Shown here piece by piece: positions 1 to 7,584 of a stretch of DNA of 64,000 nt. Made by a program: the position numbers and the translations under genes. The stretch is from Amycolatopsis arida (lineage in GTDB: Bacteria > Actinomycetota > Actinomycetes > Mycobacteriales > Pseudonocardiaceae), in NCBI RefSeq assembly GCF_900115565.1, contig NZ_FOWW01000006.1, forward strand, positions 62,001 through 126,000, read 5' to 3'. The first letter of the stretch is position 1; the number at the start of each line of letters is the position of its first letter. A model generated the notes under the pieces. That model did not search any database, had not been told where the DNA came from, and worked only from the letters and a program-made list of their open reading frames with translations.

Positions 1-432
1 GGGTGGTGAGCAACCCCGAGTTCCTCCGCGAGGGCCACACGGTGGCGGACTTCCCGCGCCCGGACCGGATCGTCGTCGGCGCGGACGACCCGGTCGCGGG
101 TGAGCGGGGTGCCGCGCTGTACGCGGGCGTCGACGCGCCCCCTTGCTGCGCACCGACCCGGCCAGCGAGGAGCTGGCGAAGCACGCCGGTGACGCGTTCC
201 TCGCGAGCACGACGTCCTCGGCCCACGAGCTCGCCGAGCCGTGCGAGCGCTTCAGCGCCGACCTCATCCAGGTGGCCCCGCGGTGGGCTCGACCGGCGGA
301 TCGGCCGCGACCACCTGGCACCCGGCCCCGACTGGGGCGGCGCGGCCGGTGGTAAACGCTGGCGACCCGCTCGACCCGGCGCCGCTGGACGCCGCCGGGT
401 TCACGCTCGTGCGGTGGGAGCGCCGGCCGGGG
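1..432 (+). pseudogene. UDP-glucose 6-dehydrogenase remnant
   Basis: Decayed gene for UDP-glucose 6-dehydrogenase, which oxidises UDP-glucose to UDP-glucuronate for cell-surface polysaccharides. Frame 3 opens with SNPEFLREG, a family signature that follows the Rossmann domain. At about base 140 the homology moves to frame 2 ([16 protein letters not shown] up to ADLIQVA near 277), returns to frame 3 (GLDRRIG, near 283-303), and from about 350 continues in frame 1 with [12 protein letters not shown], which resembles the family's C-terminal end. The UDP-binding domain that should lie between 345 and 350 is missing. At least two frameshifts and one large internal deletion are therefore visible. 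The 5' part lies outside the window. It converges on the SDR gene at 434. Confidence 0.72.
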
Positions 433-433
433 C

Positions 434-1303
434 TCAGCCACCGGGCACGGTCTGGCCGCCGAGCGCGGCGAGGACCTCGCCGGTGTAGTACGACGAGAGC
501 CGGTTGCTGGCCAGGAAGACGTACGACGGGGCGATCTCGTCCGGGTCCGCCGGCCGCTGGTAGGGCACCTGCTCACCGAAGTGCTCCACCCGCTTCTCCG
601 GGAAGGTCGACGGGATCAGCGGAGTCCACACCGGACCCGGCGCCACGCAGTTCACCCGGATGCCGCGCTCGGTCAGCGCCTGCGCCATCGCGTAGGTCCA
701 CGCGTGCACGGCGCCCTTCGTGGCCGAGTAGTCGATCAGCGTCTTGTTGCCGCGCAGCCCGTTGACCGAGCCGGTGTTGATGATGCAGTCGCCCTCGCCG
801 AGGTGCGGCAGCGCCGCGGCGGTCACCCGGAAGTAGGAATGGATGTTCACGTCGAACGTGCGCATCCACTGGTCCTCGGTCAGCTCGTCCGGCGACTTCA
901 CCGGCCACTGCGTCGCGACGTTGTTGACCAGGATGTTCAGCCCGCCCAGCGCCTCGACCGTCCGCTCCACCACCGTGCGGCACCGCTCGCGATCGGCGAG
1001 GTCGCCGGGCAGCAGCTCGCAGCGCCGGCCCTGGTCGCGGACCAGGCGCGCGGTGTGCTCGGCGTCCTCGTGCTCCTCCAGGTAGGCGATCGCGACGTCG
1101 GCGCCCTCCTTGGCGAACGCGACCGCCACCGCCCTGCCGATCCCGGAGTCACCACCGGTGATCAGCGCGACCCGCCCGGCCAGCAGGTCGCGACCGACGT
1201 AGTCGGCCATCTCGTCGCGCGGCTCCGGCCGCATCTCGTCGGTCTCGCCGGGCGGCTCCTGGCGCTGCGGCGGCTGCGGGGGTCGGTCGGTCGGCTCGGG
1301 CAT
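434..1303 (-). CDS. SDR family oxidoreductase (YghA/YdaD-like)
   Basis: NAD(P)-dependent short-chain dehydrogenase of 289 residues. The cofactor motif TGGDSGIG is near residue 50, the NNVA motif near 130, and the catalytic Ser and YSATK are near 180-200. The first 45 residues are proline- and glutamate-rich, an extension typical of the YghA/YdaD-like group, members of which are general-stress proteins in Bacillus. The ATG at 1303 was chosen over upstream starts because GAGGAGGGA sits just ahead of it and the SDR similarity begins soon after. The substrate is unknown. A SigB-like promoter lies at 1368-1392, divergent from the epimerase at 1422. Confidence 0.9.
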   Translation of the reverse strand: MPEPTDRPPQPPQRQEPPGETDEMRPEPRDEMADYVGRDLLAGRVALITGGDSGIGRAVAVAFAKEGADVAIAYLEEHEDAEHTARLVRDQGRRCELLPGDLADRERCRTVVERTVEALGGLNILVNNVATQWPVKSPDELTEDQWMRTFDVNIHSYFRVTAAALPHLGEGDCIINTGSVNGLRGNKTLIDYSATKGAVHAWTYAMAQALTERGIRVNCVAPGPVWTPLIPSTFPEKRVEHFGEQVPYQRPADPDEIAPSYVFLASNRLSSYYTGEVLAALGGQTVPGG

Positions 1304-1367
1304 CGTCCCTCCTCGTGCTGGCACGTCCTGCTGCGGACGACAGAGCGGAGCAGGCGTCGATCGCCGG

Positions 1368-1392
1368 GTACCCCGCGCCCGACCGGTGTAAC
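1368..1392 (-). promoter_or_regulatory. SigB/SigF-type promoter for SDR gene
   Basis: Reading the minus strand, GTTA (1392-1389), 15 bases, then GGGTAC (1373-1368). This resembles the GTTT-N13-17-GGGTAT form known for SigB/SigF promoters of actinomycetes. It leaves a leader of about 60 bases before the ATG at 1303. Motif match only. Confidence 0.5.
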
Positions 1393-1411
1393 CGATCCCG
1401 CGGCGGGGTAT
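1386..1411 (+). promoter_or_regulatory. SigB/SigF-type promoter for epimerase gene
   Basis: GTGT (1386-1389), 16 bases, then GGGTAT (1406-1411), overlapping the divergent promoter of the minus-strand SDR gene. The -10 ends only 10 bases before the ATG at 1422, so the transcript would be nearly leaderless. Confidence 0.42.
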
Positions 1412-1421
1412 CTCGGAGGGC

Positions 1422-2480
1422 ATGACCGGGATTCGGGTGGTGGTGACCGGCGCCACCGGCAACGTGGGCACCAGCCTGGTGAGCGCCCTCGCCGACGACG
1501 AGCGCGTGGGAACGGTCGTCGGGCTGGCCCGGCGGCGCGCGGAGTGGGGCCACCCCGGCGTCGAGCTGTCCACTGTGGACGTCTCGAGGGACGACCTGGA
1601 GCCGGTGCTCGCCGGCGCCGACGTGGTGGTGCACCTGGCGTGGCTGTTCCAGCCGACCAGGGACCCGGCCACGACCTGGGAGAACAACGTCATCGGCAGC
1701 CTGCGGGTGTTCGACGCGGTCGCCGCGGCCGGGGTGCCGGCGCTGGTGTACGCCTCCTCGGTGGGCGCCTACTCTCCGGGGCCGAAGCACCCGCCGGTGG
1801 CCGAGGACTGGCCGACGCACGGCTGGCCAGGGGCCGCCTACACCAGGGAGAAGGCGTACCTGGAGCGGGTGCTCGACGCGTTCGAGCTCGCGCATCCCCA
1901 GGTACGGGTGGTGCGAATGCGGCCGGGGTTCATGTTCAAGCGGGAGTCGGCCTCCGAGCAGCGGCGGCTGTTCGCCGGGCCGCTGCTGCCCGGCATGCTG
2001 GTCCGGCCGTGGCTGGTCCCGCTGCTGCCCGACCTGCCCGGCCTGCGGTTCCAGGCGCTGCACACGTCCGACGCGGCCGACGGGTTCCGCCGGGCCGTGC
2101 TGGGTGACGTGCGCGGGGCGGTCAACCTCGCCGCCGAGCCGGTGGTCGACGTCGAGGTACTGGCCGAGCTGCTGGACGCGCGGGCGGTGCCCGTGTCGCT
2201 GCCGCCGGTGCGGGCGGCGCTGGCGGCGGCCTGGAAGGTGCACGCCGTGCCCGCCGCGCCCGGGCTGTTCGACGCGGTGCCCCGGCTCCCGGTGATGGAC
2301 TGCGCCAGGGCGCGCGACGAGCTGGGCTGGGCACCGCGGCACTCGGCGCGGGACGCGCTGGCCGAGTTCCTCGCCGGGCTGCGCGAGGGCGCCGGCCTGC
2401 CGACGCCGCCGCTGGCGCCGCGGGTCGAGGGAGGCCGGCTGCACGAGCTGCTGCGCACCGGCGTGGGAGCGCGGCCGTGA
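1422..2480 (+). CDS. NAD-dependent epimerase/dehydratase family protein
   Basis: Extended SDR protein of 352 residues. The N-terminal Rossmann motif TGATGNVG (residues 9-16) binds NAD(P). DVVVHLAW, a YASSVGAY segment carrying the catalytic Ser region, and YTREK (YxxxK) follow, near residues 67, 110 and 142. Such enzymes act on nucleotide sugars or small carbonyl compounds; the substrate cannot be told from sequence. GGAGGG lies directly before the ATG. Its TGA overlaps the GTG of the repeat-containing reading frame at 2477 by 4 bases, so the two may be translationally coupled. Confidence 0.9.
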   Translation: MTGIRVVVTGATGNVGTSLVSALADDERVGTVVGLARRRAEWGHPGVELSTVDVSRDDLEPVLAGADVVVHLAWLFQPTRDPATTWENNVIGSLRVFDAVAAAGVPALVYASSVGAYSPGPKHPPVAEDWPTHGWPGAAYTREKAYLERVLDAFELAHPQVRVVRMRPGFMFKRESASEQRRLFAGPLLPGMLVRPWLVPLLPDLPGLRFQALHTSDAADGFRRAVLGDVRGAVNLAAEPVVDVEVLAELLDARAVPVSLPPVRAALAAAWKVHAVPAAPGLFDAVPRLPVMDCARARDELGWAPRHSARDALAEFLAGLREGAGLPTPPLAPRVEGGRLHELLRTGVGARP

Positions 2481-2797
2481 CCGCCGTGCGACGACCGCTG
2501 AGCATCGACCGAGCGCCTGCGAGGGAGGAGCGGAAGCGGGAGGAGCACGGCCAACCCCACACCGCCGTGCGACGACCGCTGAGCATCGACCGAGCACCAG
2601 CGAGGGAGGAGCGGAAGCGGGAGGAGCACGGCCAACCCCACACCGCCGTGCGACGACCGTCGAGCATCGACCGAGCCGAGCGCCGGCGAAGGATGACGGG
2701 CGCCACACAACCGGTGTGGCACCGCGAGATCCGGGTATTCCCAGCGGGGAGGCGTTACGTGCTCCCGGCAATCCGAACCGACTGGAGGCGGCCGTGA
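2477..2797 (+). CDS. repeat-containing small basic ORF, doubtful
   Basis: A 106-codon frame that starts with GTG inside GTGA overlapping the epimerase stop and ends with TGA inside the GTGA start of the anti-sigma gene. Its first two thirds are three copies of a 27-residue repeat built around TAVRRPLSIDR and APAREERKREEHGQ; the tail (VWHREIRVFPAGRRYV) matches nothing I know. The neat 4-base junctions at both ends argue for real translation within an epimerase-rsbW-sigma chain. Against it, the repeat also occurs elsewhere (47735-47860), third-position GC is lower than in its neighbours, and a SigB-like promoter for the next gene lies inside it. Function unknown. Confidence 0.35.
   Translation: MTAVRRPLSIDRAPAREERKREEHGQPHTAVRRPLSIDRAPAREERKREEHGQPHTAVRRPSSIDRAERRRRMTGATQPVWHREIRVFPAGRRYVLPAIRTDWRRP
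2481..2680 (+). repeat. 81-bp direct tandem repeat (SIDR family), 2.5 copies
   Basis: Units begin at 2481, 2562 and 2643, exactly 81 bp apart, so the frame is kept. Each starts CCGCCGTGCGACGACCG and contains GAGCATCGACCGAG. The first two units differ at only a few positions; the third is cut short after about 38 bases. A GTCGA/TCGAC inverted motif lies inside the reverse complement. A related, more divergent array lies at 47735-47860 in the histidine kinase gene. Confidence 0.85.
2714..2738 (+). promoter_or_regulatory. SigB/SigF-type promoter upstream of rsbW-sigma operon
   Basis: GTGT (2714-2717), exactly 15 bases, then GGGTAT (2733-2738), about 55 bases before the GTG at 2794. Such a promoter ahead of the anti-sigma/sigma pair would give positive autoregulation, as known for SigB and SigF operons. 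Confidence 0.6.
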
Positions 2798-3222
2798 CCC
2801 GAGTTGGCGTGGCGGAGGACCTCGGCACCCTGTTCGACAGCGTGGTCGAGCTGAGCGTGCGCGCCGAGGCGGACCAGCTGGTGATCCCGCGGGCCGTCGC
2901 GGAGATGGTCGCGGCGCGCAGCGACTTCGACCTCGACGCGGTGGCGGACGTCAAGCTGGCCGTGGACGAGGCGTGCGGCGCCTTGCTGGCGAAGTCGGTG
3001 CTCGGCGGGATGCTCACCTGCCGGTTCACCCTCTCCATCGACGTGTTGACCATCAGCGTCAGCAGCGTCGCCAGCGTGCCGGGGGTGCCGGGCCGGGGTG
3101 ACTTCGGCTGGCATGTGCTGCGTTCGCTGACCGACTCGGTAGTCGCCCGGCAGGGTCCGCCCGAACGAGGGAGGGCAGGCTTCCCGACCGCCATCGAGTT
3201 CACGAAACGGAAGAGCGCGTGA
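2794..3222 (+). CDS. RsbW-like anti-sigma factor (ATP-binding)
   Basis: A 142-residue protein of the GHKL ATPase/serine kinase fold that holds SigB-type sigma factors inactive. Residues 45-65 (VKLAVDEACGALL) match the N-box helix of RsbW/UsfX proteins, but the usual Asn after EAC is absent. DFGWHVLRSLTDSV near residue 105 resembles the C-terminal ATP-lid region. The GTG at 2794 is chosen because GGAGG lies 5 bases upstream; an upstream ATG at 2716 would run through the promoter. The stop overlaps the sigma gene start by 4 bases (GTGA), so the two products are probably made in fixed ratio. Kinase activity is not assured, given the altered N-box. Confidence 0.8.
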   Translation: MTRVGVAEDLGTLFDSVVELSVRAEADQLVIPRAVAEMVAARSDFDLDAVADVKLAVDEACGALLAKSVLGGMLTCRFTLSIDVLTISVSSVASVPGVPGRGDFGWHVLRSLTDSVVARQGPPERGRAGFPTAIEFTKRKSA

Positions 3223-4013
3223 CGGGCACCGACCGGGAGGGCGGCGAGGAGCAGGCCGACTACAGCGACGTGCTGCCGTTGTTCGAGAAGATGACCGGCC
3301 TCGCCGAGGACGACCCCGCCCGTGAGGCGCTGCGCGACCAGATCGTGCGGCGCTGTCTTCCGCTGGCCGAACACATCGCGCGTCGGTTCGGTGGCCGCGG
3401 GGAGGCCAGGGACGACCTGGTCCAGGTGGCCCGGTTGGGGTTGCTCAACGCCGTCGACCGGTACGAGGTCGGGCGCGGTACGGAGTTCATCTCGTTCGCG
3501 GTGCCGACCATCATGGGCGAGGTCCGCCGCTACTTCCGGGACTCGAGCTGGGCAGTGCGGGTGCCGCGCCGGCTGAAGGAGCTGCACCTGGCGATCAGTC
3601 AGGCCAGCGGGGTGCTGTCGCAGCGGCTCGGGCGGGCGCCCACGCCGAGCGAGCTGGCCGCCGAGCTGGGCCTGGACCCGGAGGAGGTGTCCGACGGGCT
3701 GCTGGCCGGCAACGCCTACCAGTCGGTGTCGATGGACGGCACGGTCGGCGCGACCGGCGACCGGGAGGACGGGCTGTCGCTGGTGGACACCATCGGGGAC
3801 TACGACGGCGAGCTGGAGAACGTGGAGAACCACGAGGCGCTGCAGCCGCTGCTGCGCGAGCTGCCCGACCGGGAACGGACGGTGCTGATGCTGCGGTTCT
3901 TCGGCAACCTCACGCAGACCCAGATCGCCGAGCGGGTGGGCATCTCGCAGATGCACGTGTCCCGGCTGCTGTCCCGCACCCTCCAGTTCCTCCGCGAGAA
4001 GCTCAGCGAGTGA
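3219..4013 (+). CDS. SigB/SigF/SigG-family RNA polymerase sigma factor
   Basis: A 264-residue group 3 sigma factor. Region 2 (residues 45-110) contains DDLVQVARLGLLNAVDRYEVG and EFISFAVPTIMGEVRRYFRD, typical of stress and sporulation sigma factors. Region 3 (RRLKELHLAI, TPSELAAELGL) follows, and region 4 (residues 205-260) has the helix-turn-helix LTQTQIAERVGISQMHVSRLL. It directs RNA polymerase to GTTT/GGGTAT promoters, many of which are seen around it here. It is controlled by the overlapping RsbW-like partner. No anti-anti-sigma gene was seen in the window. Confidence 0.93.
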   Translation: MTGTDREGGEEQADYSDVLPLFEKMTGLAEDDPAREALRDQIVRRCLPLAEHIARRFGGRGEARDDLVQVARLGLLNAVDRYEVGRGTEFISFAVPTIMGEVRRYFRDSSWAVRVPRRLKELHLAISQASGVLSQRLGRAPTPSELAAELGLDPEEVSDGLLAGNAYQSVSMDGTVGATGDREDGLSLVDTIGDYDGELENVENHEALQPLLRELPDRERTVLMLRFFGNLTQTQIAERVGISQMHVSRLLSRTLQFLREKLSE

Positions 4014-4121
4014 GGCCGGAGCCTCGCCTTGTGACCGGGCGATCGACGTCGTTAGGCTGCCCTGGTTGATCGACACGACCGCGCGTCGATCGCATCGTCA
4101 ACCGCGCGGAGGTGGCCTCGG

Positions 4122-5831
4122 GTGCGCCGTGGATGTCGTTCTACCATGCGCGGCGGGCTACGCGTGTCCTTGGCCGTCACGGCGGCTGGCGCGGTGGCTG
4201 CGGCAGTGCTCGGCGGCCTGCCCGGTGCTCGCCCCGCGGCGGCCGGTACCTCGGTCGCCACCAGCGCGGAGGCCAAGGTCACCGACCCGGTGCCGCTCCT
4301 GGAGCTACGCACGGCCGGCCACACCGGCTGGTTCTGGACGCTGTCACAGGTCGAGGCGGCGAAGGCGCAGCAGGAGCACGGCATGACGCCGCTGCGCGGC
4401 AACCTCGGGTTCCTGCGTCGTCAGCAGTTCACCGACAGCCATCCGGTGTACCGGCTGCGAGCCACGAAGAAGAGCACCTACCTGGTCACCGCCTCGGAGA
4501 CCGAGCGCCGCGCCCTGGTCGACTCCGGCGACTTCGCCGACGAGGGGGTGCTGGGATACGCCGCCGAGCAGCGGCTGCCCGGCACCGAGATGCTCTATCG
4601 GATGTCCAACGGCGCGGAGTGGCGCGTCGTCCCGGCGGCACGCCAGGCCGAGTTCGAGCGCCGCGGCTACCGCACCGATGGCCCGCTCGGCTACGCCTGG
4701 CCCACCTACTACCGCACTGGCGCGATCTACTTCGCGACCTTCGACGACGGCGGCAACCGTCAGCTGATCGCCGGCACCAAGCGAGTGTACGGACGGAGCA
4801 ACGACTGGTGGGGCGGGCTGCGCGACTTCGCCGGCGCCGGGGTGGAACGCAATGCCTGGCACTGGCCGAACGAGGACTTCTCCGATCTGCAGCCGGCAAT
4901 CGGCTACTACGACGATTCCGACCCGGAGACGCTGCGCAAGCAGATAACCCAGGCGGCCGGCGCCGGGCTGCGGTACTTCAGCTTCTACTGGTACTGGAAC
5001 CCCGCGAACGGCGGGTCGGAGAACTACATCGAGGGTCTGAAGTCCTTCCTGAAGGCCGACAACCGCATGGACATCGATTTCAACGTGCTACCGTGCTTCC
5101 ATCCGTGGCGCGACGGCGACGTGTCCCTCTCGCTGCCACAGGAGCAGATCACCCGAGCGGCGAACATCATCGTCGACACCTACCTGACCCAGCCCAACTA
5201 CCTGCGGGCCAACGACGGCCGGCCCATCCTCGGCGTATGCGACGCCCGGGGCATCGGGGGCGAGAACACGACGATCGACGTGGCCGCGACCAAGCGGTTC
5301 AACGATGCCGTACGGGAACGTGCCCGACAGAAGCTGGGCGAAGACGTGATGATCGTGCTGAACGGCGGGCCGCCTGCCGGCGCCGGCTTCGACGGCGGTC
5401 AGTGCCTCGGCCAGTTCGACGAGTCCCGCTCCTACCGGGCCTACGTCGACACTCAGCGAAACTTCTTCGCGAGGTACGGCACCATGCCGCTGATCCGGTG
5501 CGCCACCTCGAACTTCGACGAGCGGCCGCGAATCGGCATTCTCGTTCCCGACCCCGGGCCGGACGAGCAGAAACAGCGGGACAGCTTCCGCTGGTACGAC
5601 GACGCCACCCTGGCTGAGTACGAACGGCTGCTCGACACGGTGAAGGCCGACATCACCGAGTCGTCCCGGCCGCCCGTTGTAGACAATTTCGTCATGCTGT
5701 ATGCCTGGAACGAATGGCACGAAGGCGGTTTCGTGGAGCCCAACAAGCGAGACGGCTGCGCATACCTGGACGCCACCCGCCGCCAGCTCCGCCTGACCAC
5801 GGGCAGCGGCTGCGTCGCCAACCCGCGGTGA
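4122..5831 (+). CDS. secreted WbsX-like glycan-active protein
   Basis: A 569-residue exported protein. Residues 9-43 form a signal peptide (Arg-rich start, hydrophobic core, PAAAG). Residues 55-210 hold repeats resembling the DUF5648 kind (VYRLRATKKSTYLVTASETE, then two further blocks ending GYA). The rest resembles the WbsX/GH99-like family: YFSFYWYWNP, a central FDGGQCLGQFDESRSY, and the conserved WNEWHEGGFVEPN near the end. WbsX-type proteins are linked to surface polysaccharide work, either hydrolysis or glycosyl transfer. The GTG at 4122 has GGAGG 9 bases upstream; an ATG at 4146 is possible. GC at third positions is slightly lower than in the neighbours, hinting at transfer. Confidence 0.72.
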   Translation: MRRGCRSTMRGGLRVSLAVTAAGAVAAAVLGGLPGARPAAAGTSVATSAEAKVTDPVPLLELRTAGHTGWFWTLSQVEAAKAQQEHGMTPLRGNLGFLRRQQFTDSHPVYRLRATKKSTYLVTASETERRALVDSGDFADEGVLGYAAEQRLPGTEMLYRMSNGAEWRVVPAARQAEFERRGYRTDGPLGYAWPTYYRTGAIYFATFDDGGNRQLIAGTKRVYGRSNDWWGGLRDFAGAGVERNAWHWPNEDFSDLQPAIGYYDDSDPETLRKQITQAAGAGLRYFSFYWYWNPANGGSENYIEGLKSFLKADNRMDIDFNVLPCFHPWRDGDVSLSLPQEQITRAANIIVDTYLTQPNYLRANDGRPILGVCDARGIGGENTTIDVAATKRFNDAVRERARQKLGEDVMIVLNGGPPAGAGFDGGQCLGQFDESRSYRAYVDTQRNFFARYGTMPLIRCATSNFDERPRIGILVPDPGPDEQKQRDSFRWYDDATLAEYERLLDTVKADITESSRPPVVDNFVMLYAWNEWHEGGFVEPNKRDGCAYLDATRRQLRLTTGSGCVANPR

Positions 5832-5905
5832 ACAGCCGCCCGAGCGGAACTGGGATCGCGGCGGAGACGCGCTGACCGCGTCGCCGCTCGTGCGGCAGGA
5901 CGACT

Positions 5906-6640
5906 CTACGCCGAGGCGGACACCCGGTCGGGTTCCAGGCAGTAGACGGCGTAGGCGGCACGGATGATCGGCTGCGCCACGTTGCGCACCCGGATCCCGC
6001 CGGGGGTCACGCCCTGCTCGGTGCCGAAGTGCGCGTGCCCGTGCACGGCGAAGTCGGCCTCCGCGTCGTCGATGGCCTCGCCCAGCAGATAGGAACCCAG
6101 GAACGGGTAGATCTCCGGCGGCTCGCCGCGCAGGGTCTCCGGGATCGGCGCGTAGTGGGTGAGCGCCACGCGCACGTCGGCGTCCAGCGCGTCGAGCGTG
6201 GCGTGCAGCTGCCCGGCCACCTCGGTGGTGTGCCCGACGAACTCCTTCATCTCCCGCTCGCCGAAGGCGCTCGCGCACTTGCCGGCGAACCCCCCGCCGA
6301 AGCCCTTCACCCCGGCCACGCCGAGCCGGCGCCCGCCGACGTCCAGCGTCACCCCGTCGCCCTCGAGCATCCGGATGCCGTGCGCGGTGAGCAACTCGGT
6401 GATCTTGTCCGCGGCGTCGCTGTGGTGGTCGTGGTTGCCCAGCACCCCGACCACCGGCACGGGCAGCCCGGCGAACTCGTCGGCCACCACCGCCGCCTCG
6501 TCCATGGTGCCGTGCCGGGTCAGGTCGCCGGCGAGCAGCAGCACGTCCGCGTGCTGGCCGACGTGCTCCAACGCCGGGCGCAGCCGGCCGCGCGCGTCCT
6601 CCCCCATGTGCACGTCCCCCACTGCCGCGATCCGGATCAC
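5906..6640 (-). CDS. metallophosphoesterase
   Basis: Calcineurin-like phosphoesterase of 244 residues with the full set of metal-binding motifs: GDVHMGE (residues 8-14), GDLTRHG (about 40), GNHDHH (about 69), THYAP (about 162) and HGHAHFG (about 200). It uses a dinuclear metal centre to cleave a phosphoester; the substrate is not evident. There is no signal peptide, so it is cytosolic. Its ATG overlaps the stop of the BON gene by 4 bases, making it the last gene of an operon that starts at 7510 under a SigB-like promoter. Confidence 0.88.
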   Translation of the reverse strand: MIRIAAVGDVHMGEDARGRLRPALEHVGQHADVLLLAGDLTRHGTMDEAAVVADEFAGLPVPVVGVLGNHDHHSDAADKITELLTAHGIRMLEGDGVTLDVGGRRLGVAGVKGFGGGFAGKCASAFGEREMKEFVGHTTEVAGQLHATLDALDADVRVALTHYAPIPETLRGEPPEIYPFLGSYLLGEAIDDAEADFAVHGHAHFGTEQGVTPGGIRVRNVAQPIIRAAYAVYCLEPDRVSASA

Positions 6641-6894
6641 CGCAACTCCTCCCTCCTGGTCGGCTCGCCAGCGCCCACGATGCGGACGTCGTTGTGCACC
6701 CGCAGCTCGGGCGCCACCTCGGCCAGCACGTGGTCGAGCTCGGCCTTGCGTTGCTCGGTGGCCACCTCGCCGCTGAGGTGGACGGCGTTGCCCCGGATGT
6801 TGACCCGGACGCCCAGCTCGGCGGTCCGCTCGTCCTCGGCCAGCGCTCGCCGGACGTGCGCGACGGAGTACTGCGGCGCGTCCTCGTCGTTCAT
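6637..6894 (-). CDS. BON domain protein
   Basis: An 85-residue protein that is essentially one BON domain: VAHVRRALAEDERTAELGVRVNI, then GNAVHLSGEVATEQRK, then VRVHNDVRIV-like ends. BON domains bind phospholipid or other ligands and are common in osmotic-stress proteins such as OsmY. It lacks a signal peptide, so it is likely cytosolic. A strong ribosome site (AAGGAGGA) precedes the ATG at 6894. It is the middle gene of an operon with the nucleotidyltransferase and the metallophosphoesterase. Confidence 0.85.
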   Translation of the reverse strand: MNDEDAPQYSVAHVRRALAEDERTAELGVRVNIRGNAVHLSGEVATEQRKAELDHVLAEVAPELRVHNDVRIVGAGEPTRREELR

Positions 6895-6940
6895 CTGTCC
6901 TCCTTGGACTCTCGGTCCGTGCCGTGCCCGCGCGGTGCTC

Positions 6941-7510
6941 TCAGACTCCCGGCTCGGCGACGCCGAGCTCGCGCACCAGGGTCAGGAACGCTTTGGCGTA
7001 GGGCGACTCCTTGGTCCGCTCGGCGACCTCGGACCAGCTCACCTGCTCCCGCAGCTCCCTGGCGATCCGCAACAGCGGCGTGAAGTCGCAGCGGTGCGGC
7101 CCGAGCACCATCAGCTTGTCCACCATCAGGTCGGTGCCGGTGAGCACGGGCGCGGTCGCCGCGCCGATCCGCATCTCCTCGGTCCGAGCGAGCATCTCGT
7201 CGGTGACCGGCTCCCCGTGCGGGCAGAAGATCAGGTCCACCAACAGGTCGCCGTCGTAGACCTTGGTCAGCCAGTCCTCCGGCGGGTCGACCGGTGTCAT
7301 GCCCTCCGCCACCAGTGCGGCGCGCGCCGCCGGCACGTCGTCCTTTTTGAGGAACACGTCCACGTCGTGCTCCGATGGTGGTCCACCACGCGCGTAGGCC
7401 GCACAGCCCCCGGCGACGGCGAACCGCAAACCGGCCCGCCGCAGCGTGTTCACCACCCTCGTGATGGTGCGCAGCAGATCCTTCTCCCGCACGGGTTGCA
7501 TCGTGGTCAC
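6941..7510 (-). CDS. nucleotidyltransferase-fold protein
   Basis: A 189-residue protein with the minimal nucleotidyltransferase fold: RFAVAGGCAAYARG followed by SEHDVDVFL (residues 35-57), the GG...DxD pair that binds metal and nucleotide, and later YDGDLLVDLIFCP with the third acidic residue. Family members transfer nucleotides to antibiotics, proteins or tRNA; some are AbiEii-type toxins, but no antitoxin partner is present here, so that role is not supported. A GTG start at 7510 or the ATG at 7501 are both possible, neither with a strong ribosome site. A textbook SigB-like promoter lies at 7520-7544, only 10 bases upstream. Confidence 0.8.
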   Translation of the reverse strand: MTTMQPVREKDLLRTITRVVNTLRRAGLRFAVAGGCAAYARGGPPSEHDVDVFLKKDDVPAARAALVAEGMTPVDPPEDWLTKVYDGDLLVDLIFCPHGEPVTDEMLARTEEMRIGAATAPVLTGTDLMVDKLMVLGPHRCDFTPLLRIARELREQVSWSEVAERTKESPYAKAFLTLVRELGVAEPGV

Positions 7511-7519
7511 CCGCGCGGG

Positions 7520-7544
7520 ATACCCGACGTCGATCAGGGCAAAC
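7520..7544 (-). promoter_or_regulatory. SigB/SigF-type promoter
   Basis: On the minus strand GTTT (7544-7541), 15 bases, GGGTAT (7525-7520): a perfect match to the SigB/SigF consensus. It would drive the nucleotidyltransferase-BON-phosphoesterase operon with a very short leader. Confidence 0.68.
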
Positions 7545-7549
7545 GCCGC

Positions 7550-7575
7550 GTGTCGCCGCCCGCGGCCCGGGGTAC
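7550..7575 (+). promoter_or_regulatory. SigB/SigF-type promoter for SDR at 7585
   Basis: GTGT (7550-7553), 16 bases, GGGTAC (7570-7575), ending 9 bases before the ATG at 7585. It is back to back with the minus-strand promoter at 7520-7544, so both divergent units would respond to the same sigma factor. Confidence 0.5.
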
Positions 7576-7584
7576 CCGGCGGAC

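Noticed and set aside
2481-2680. CRISPR array
   Set aside because: Units are 81 bp directly tandem without unique spacers, and no cas genes are present.
1149-4076. A 975-codon minus-strand open frame opposite the epimerase, anti-sigma and sigma genes
   Set aside because: It is antisense to well-supported genes, Arg/His/Pro-rich as expected from GC-rich shadow frames, and has no recognisable domain.
6941-7510. AbiE-like toxin-antitoxin reading of the nucleotidyltransferase
   Set aside because: No AbiEi-like antitoxin beside it; the neighbours are a BON protein and a phosphoesterase under a stress promoter.
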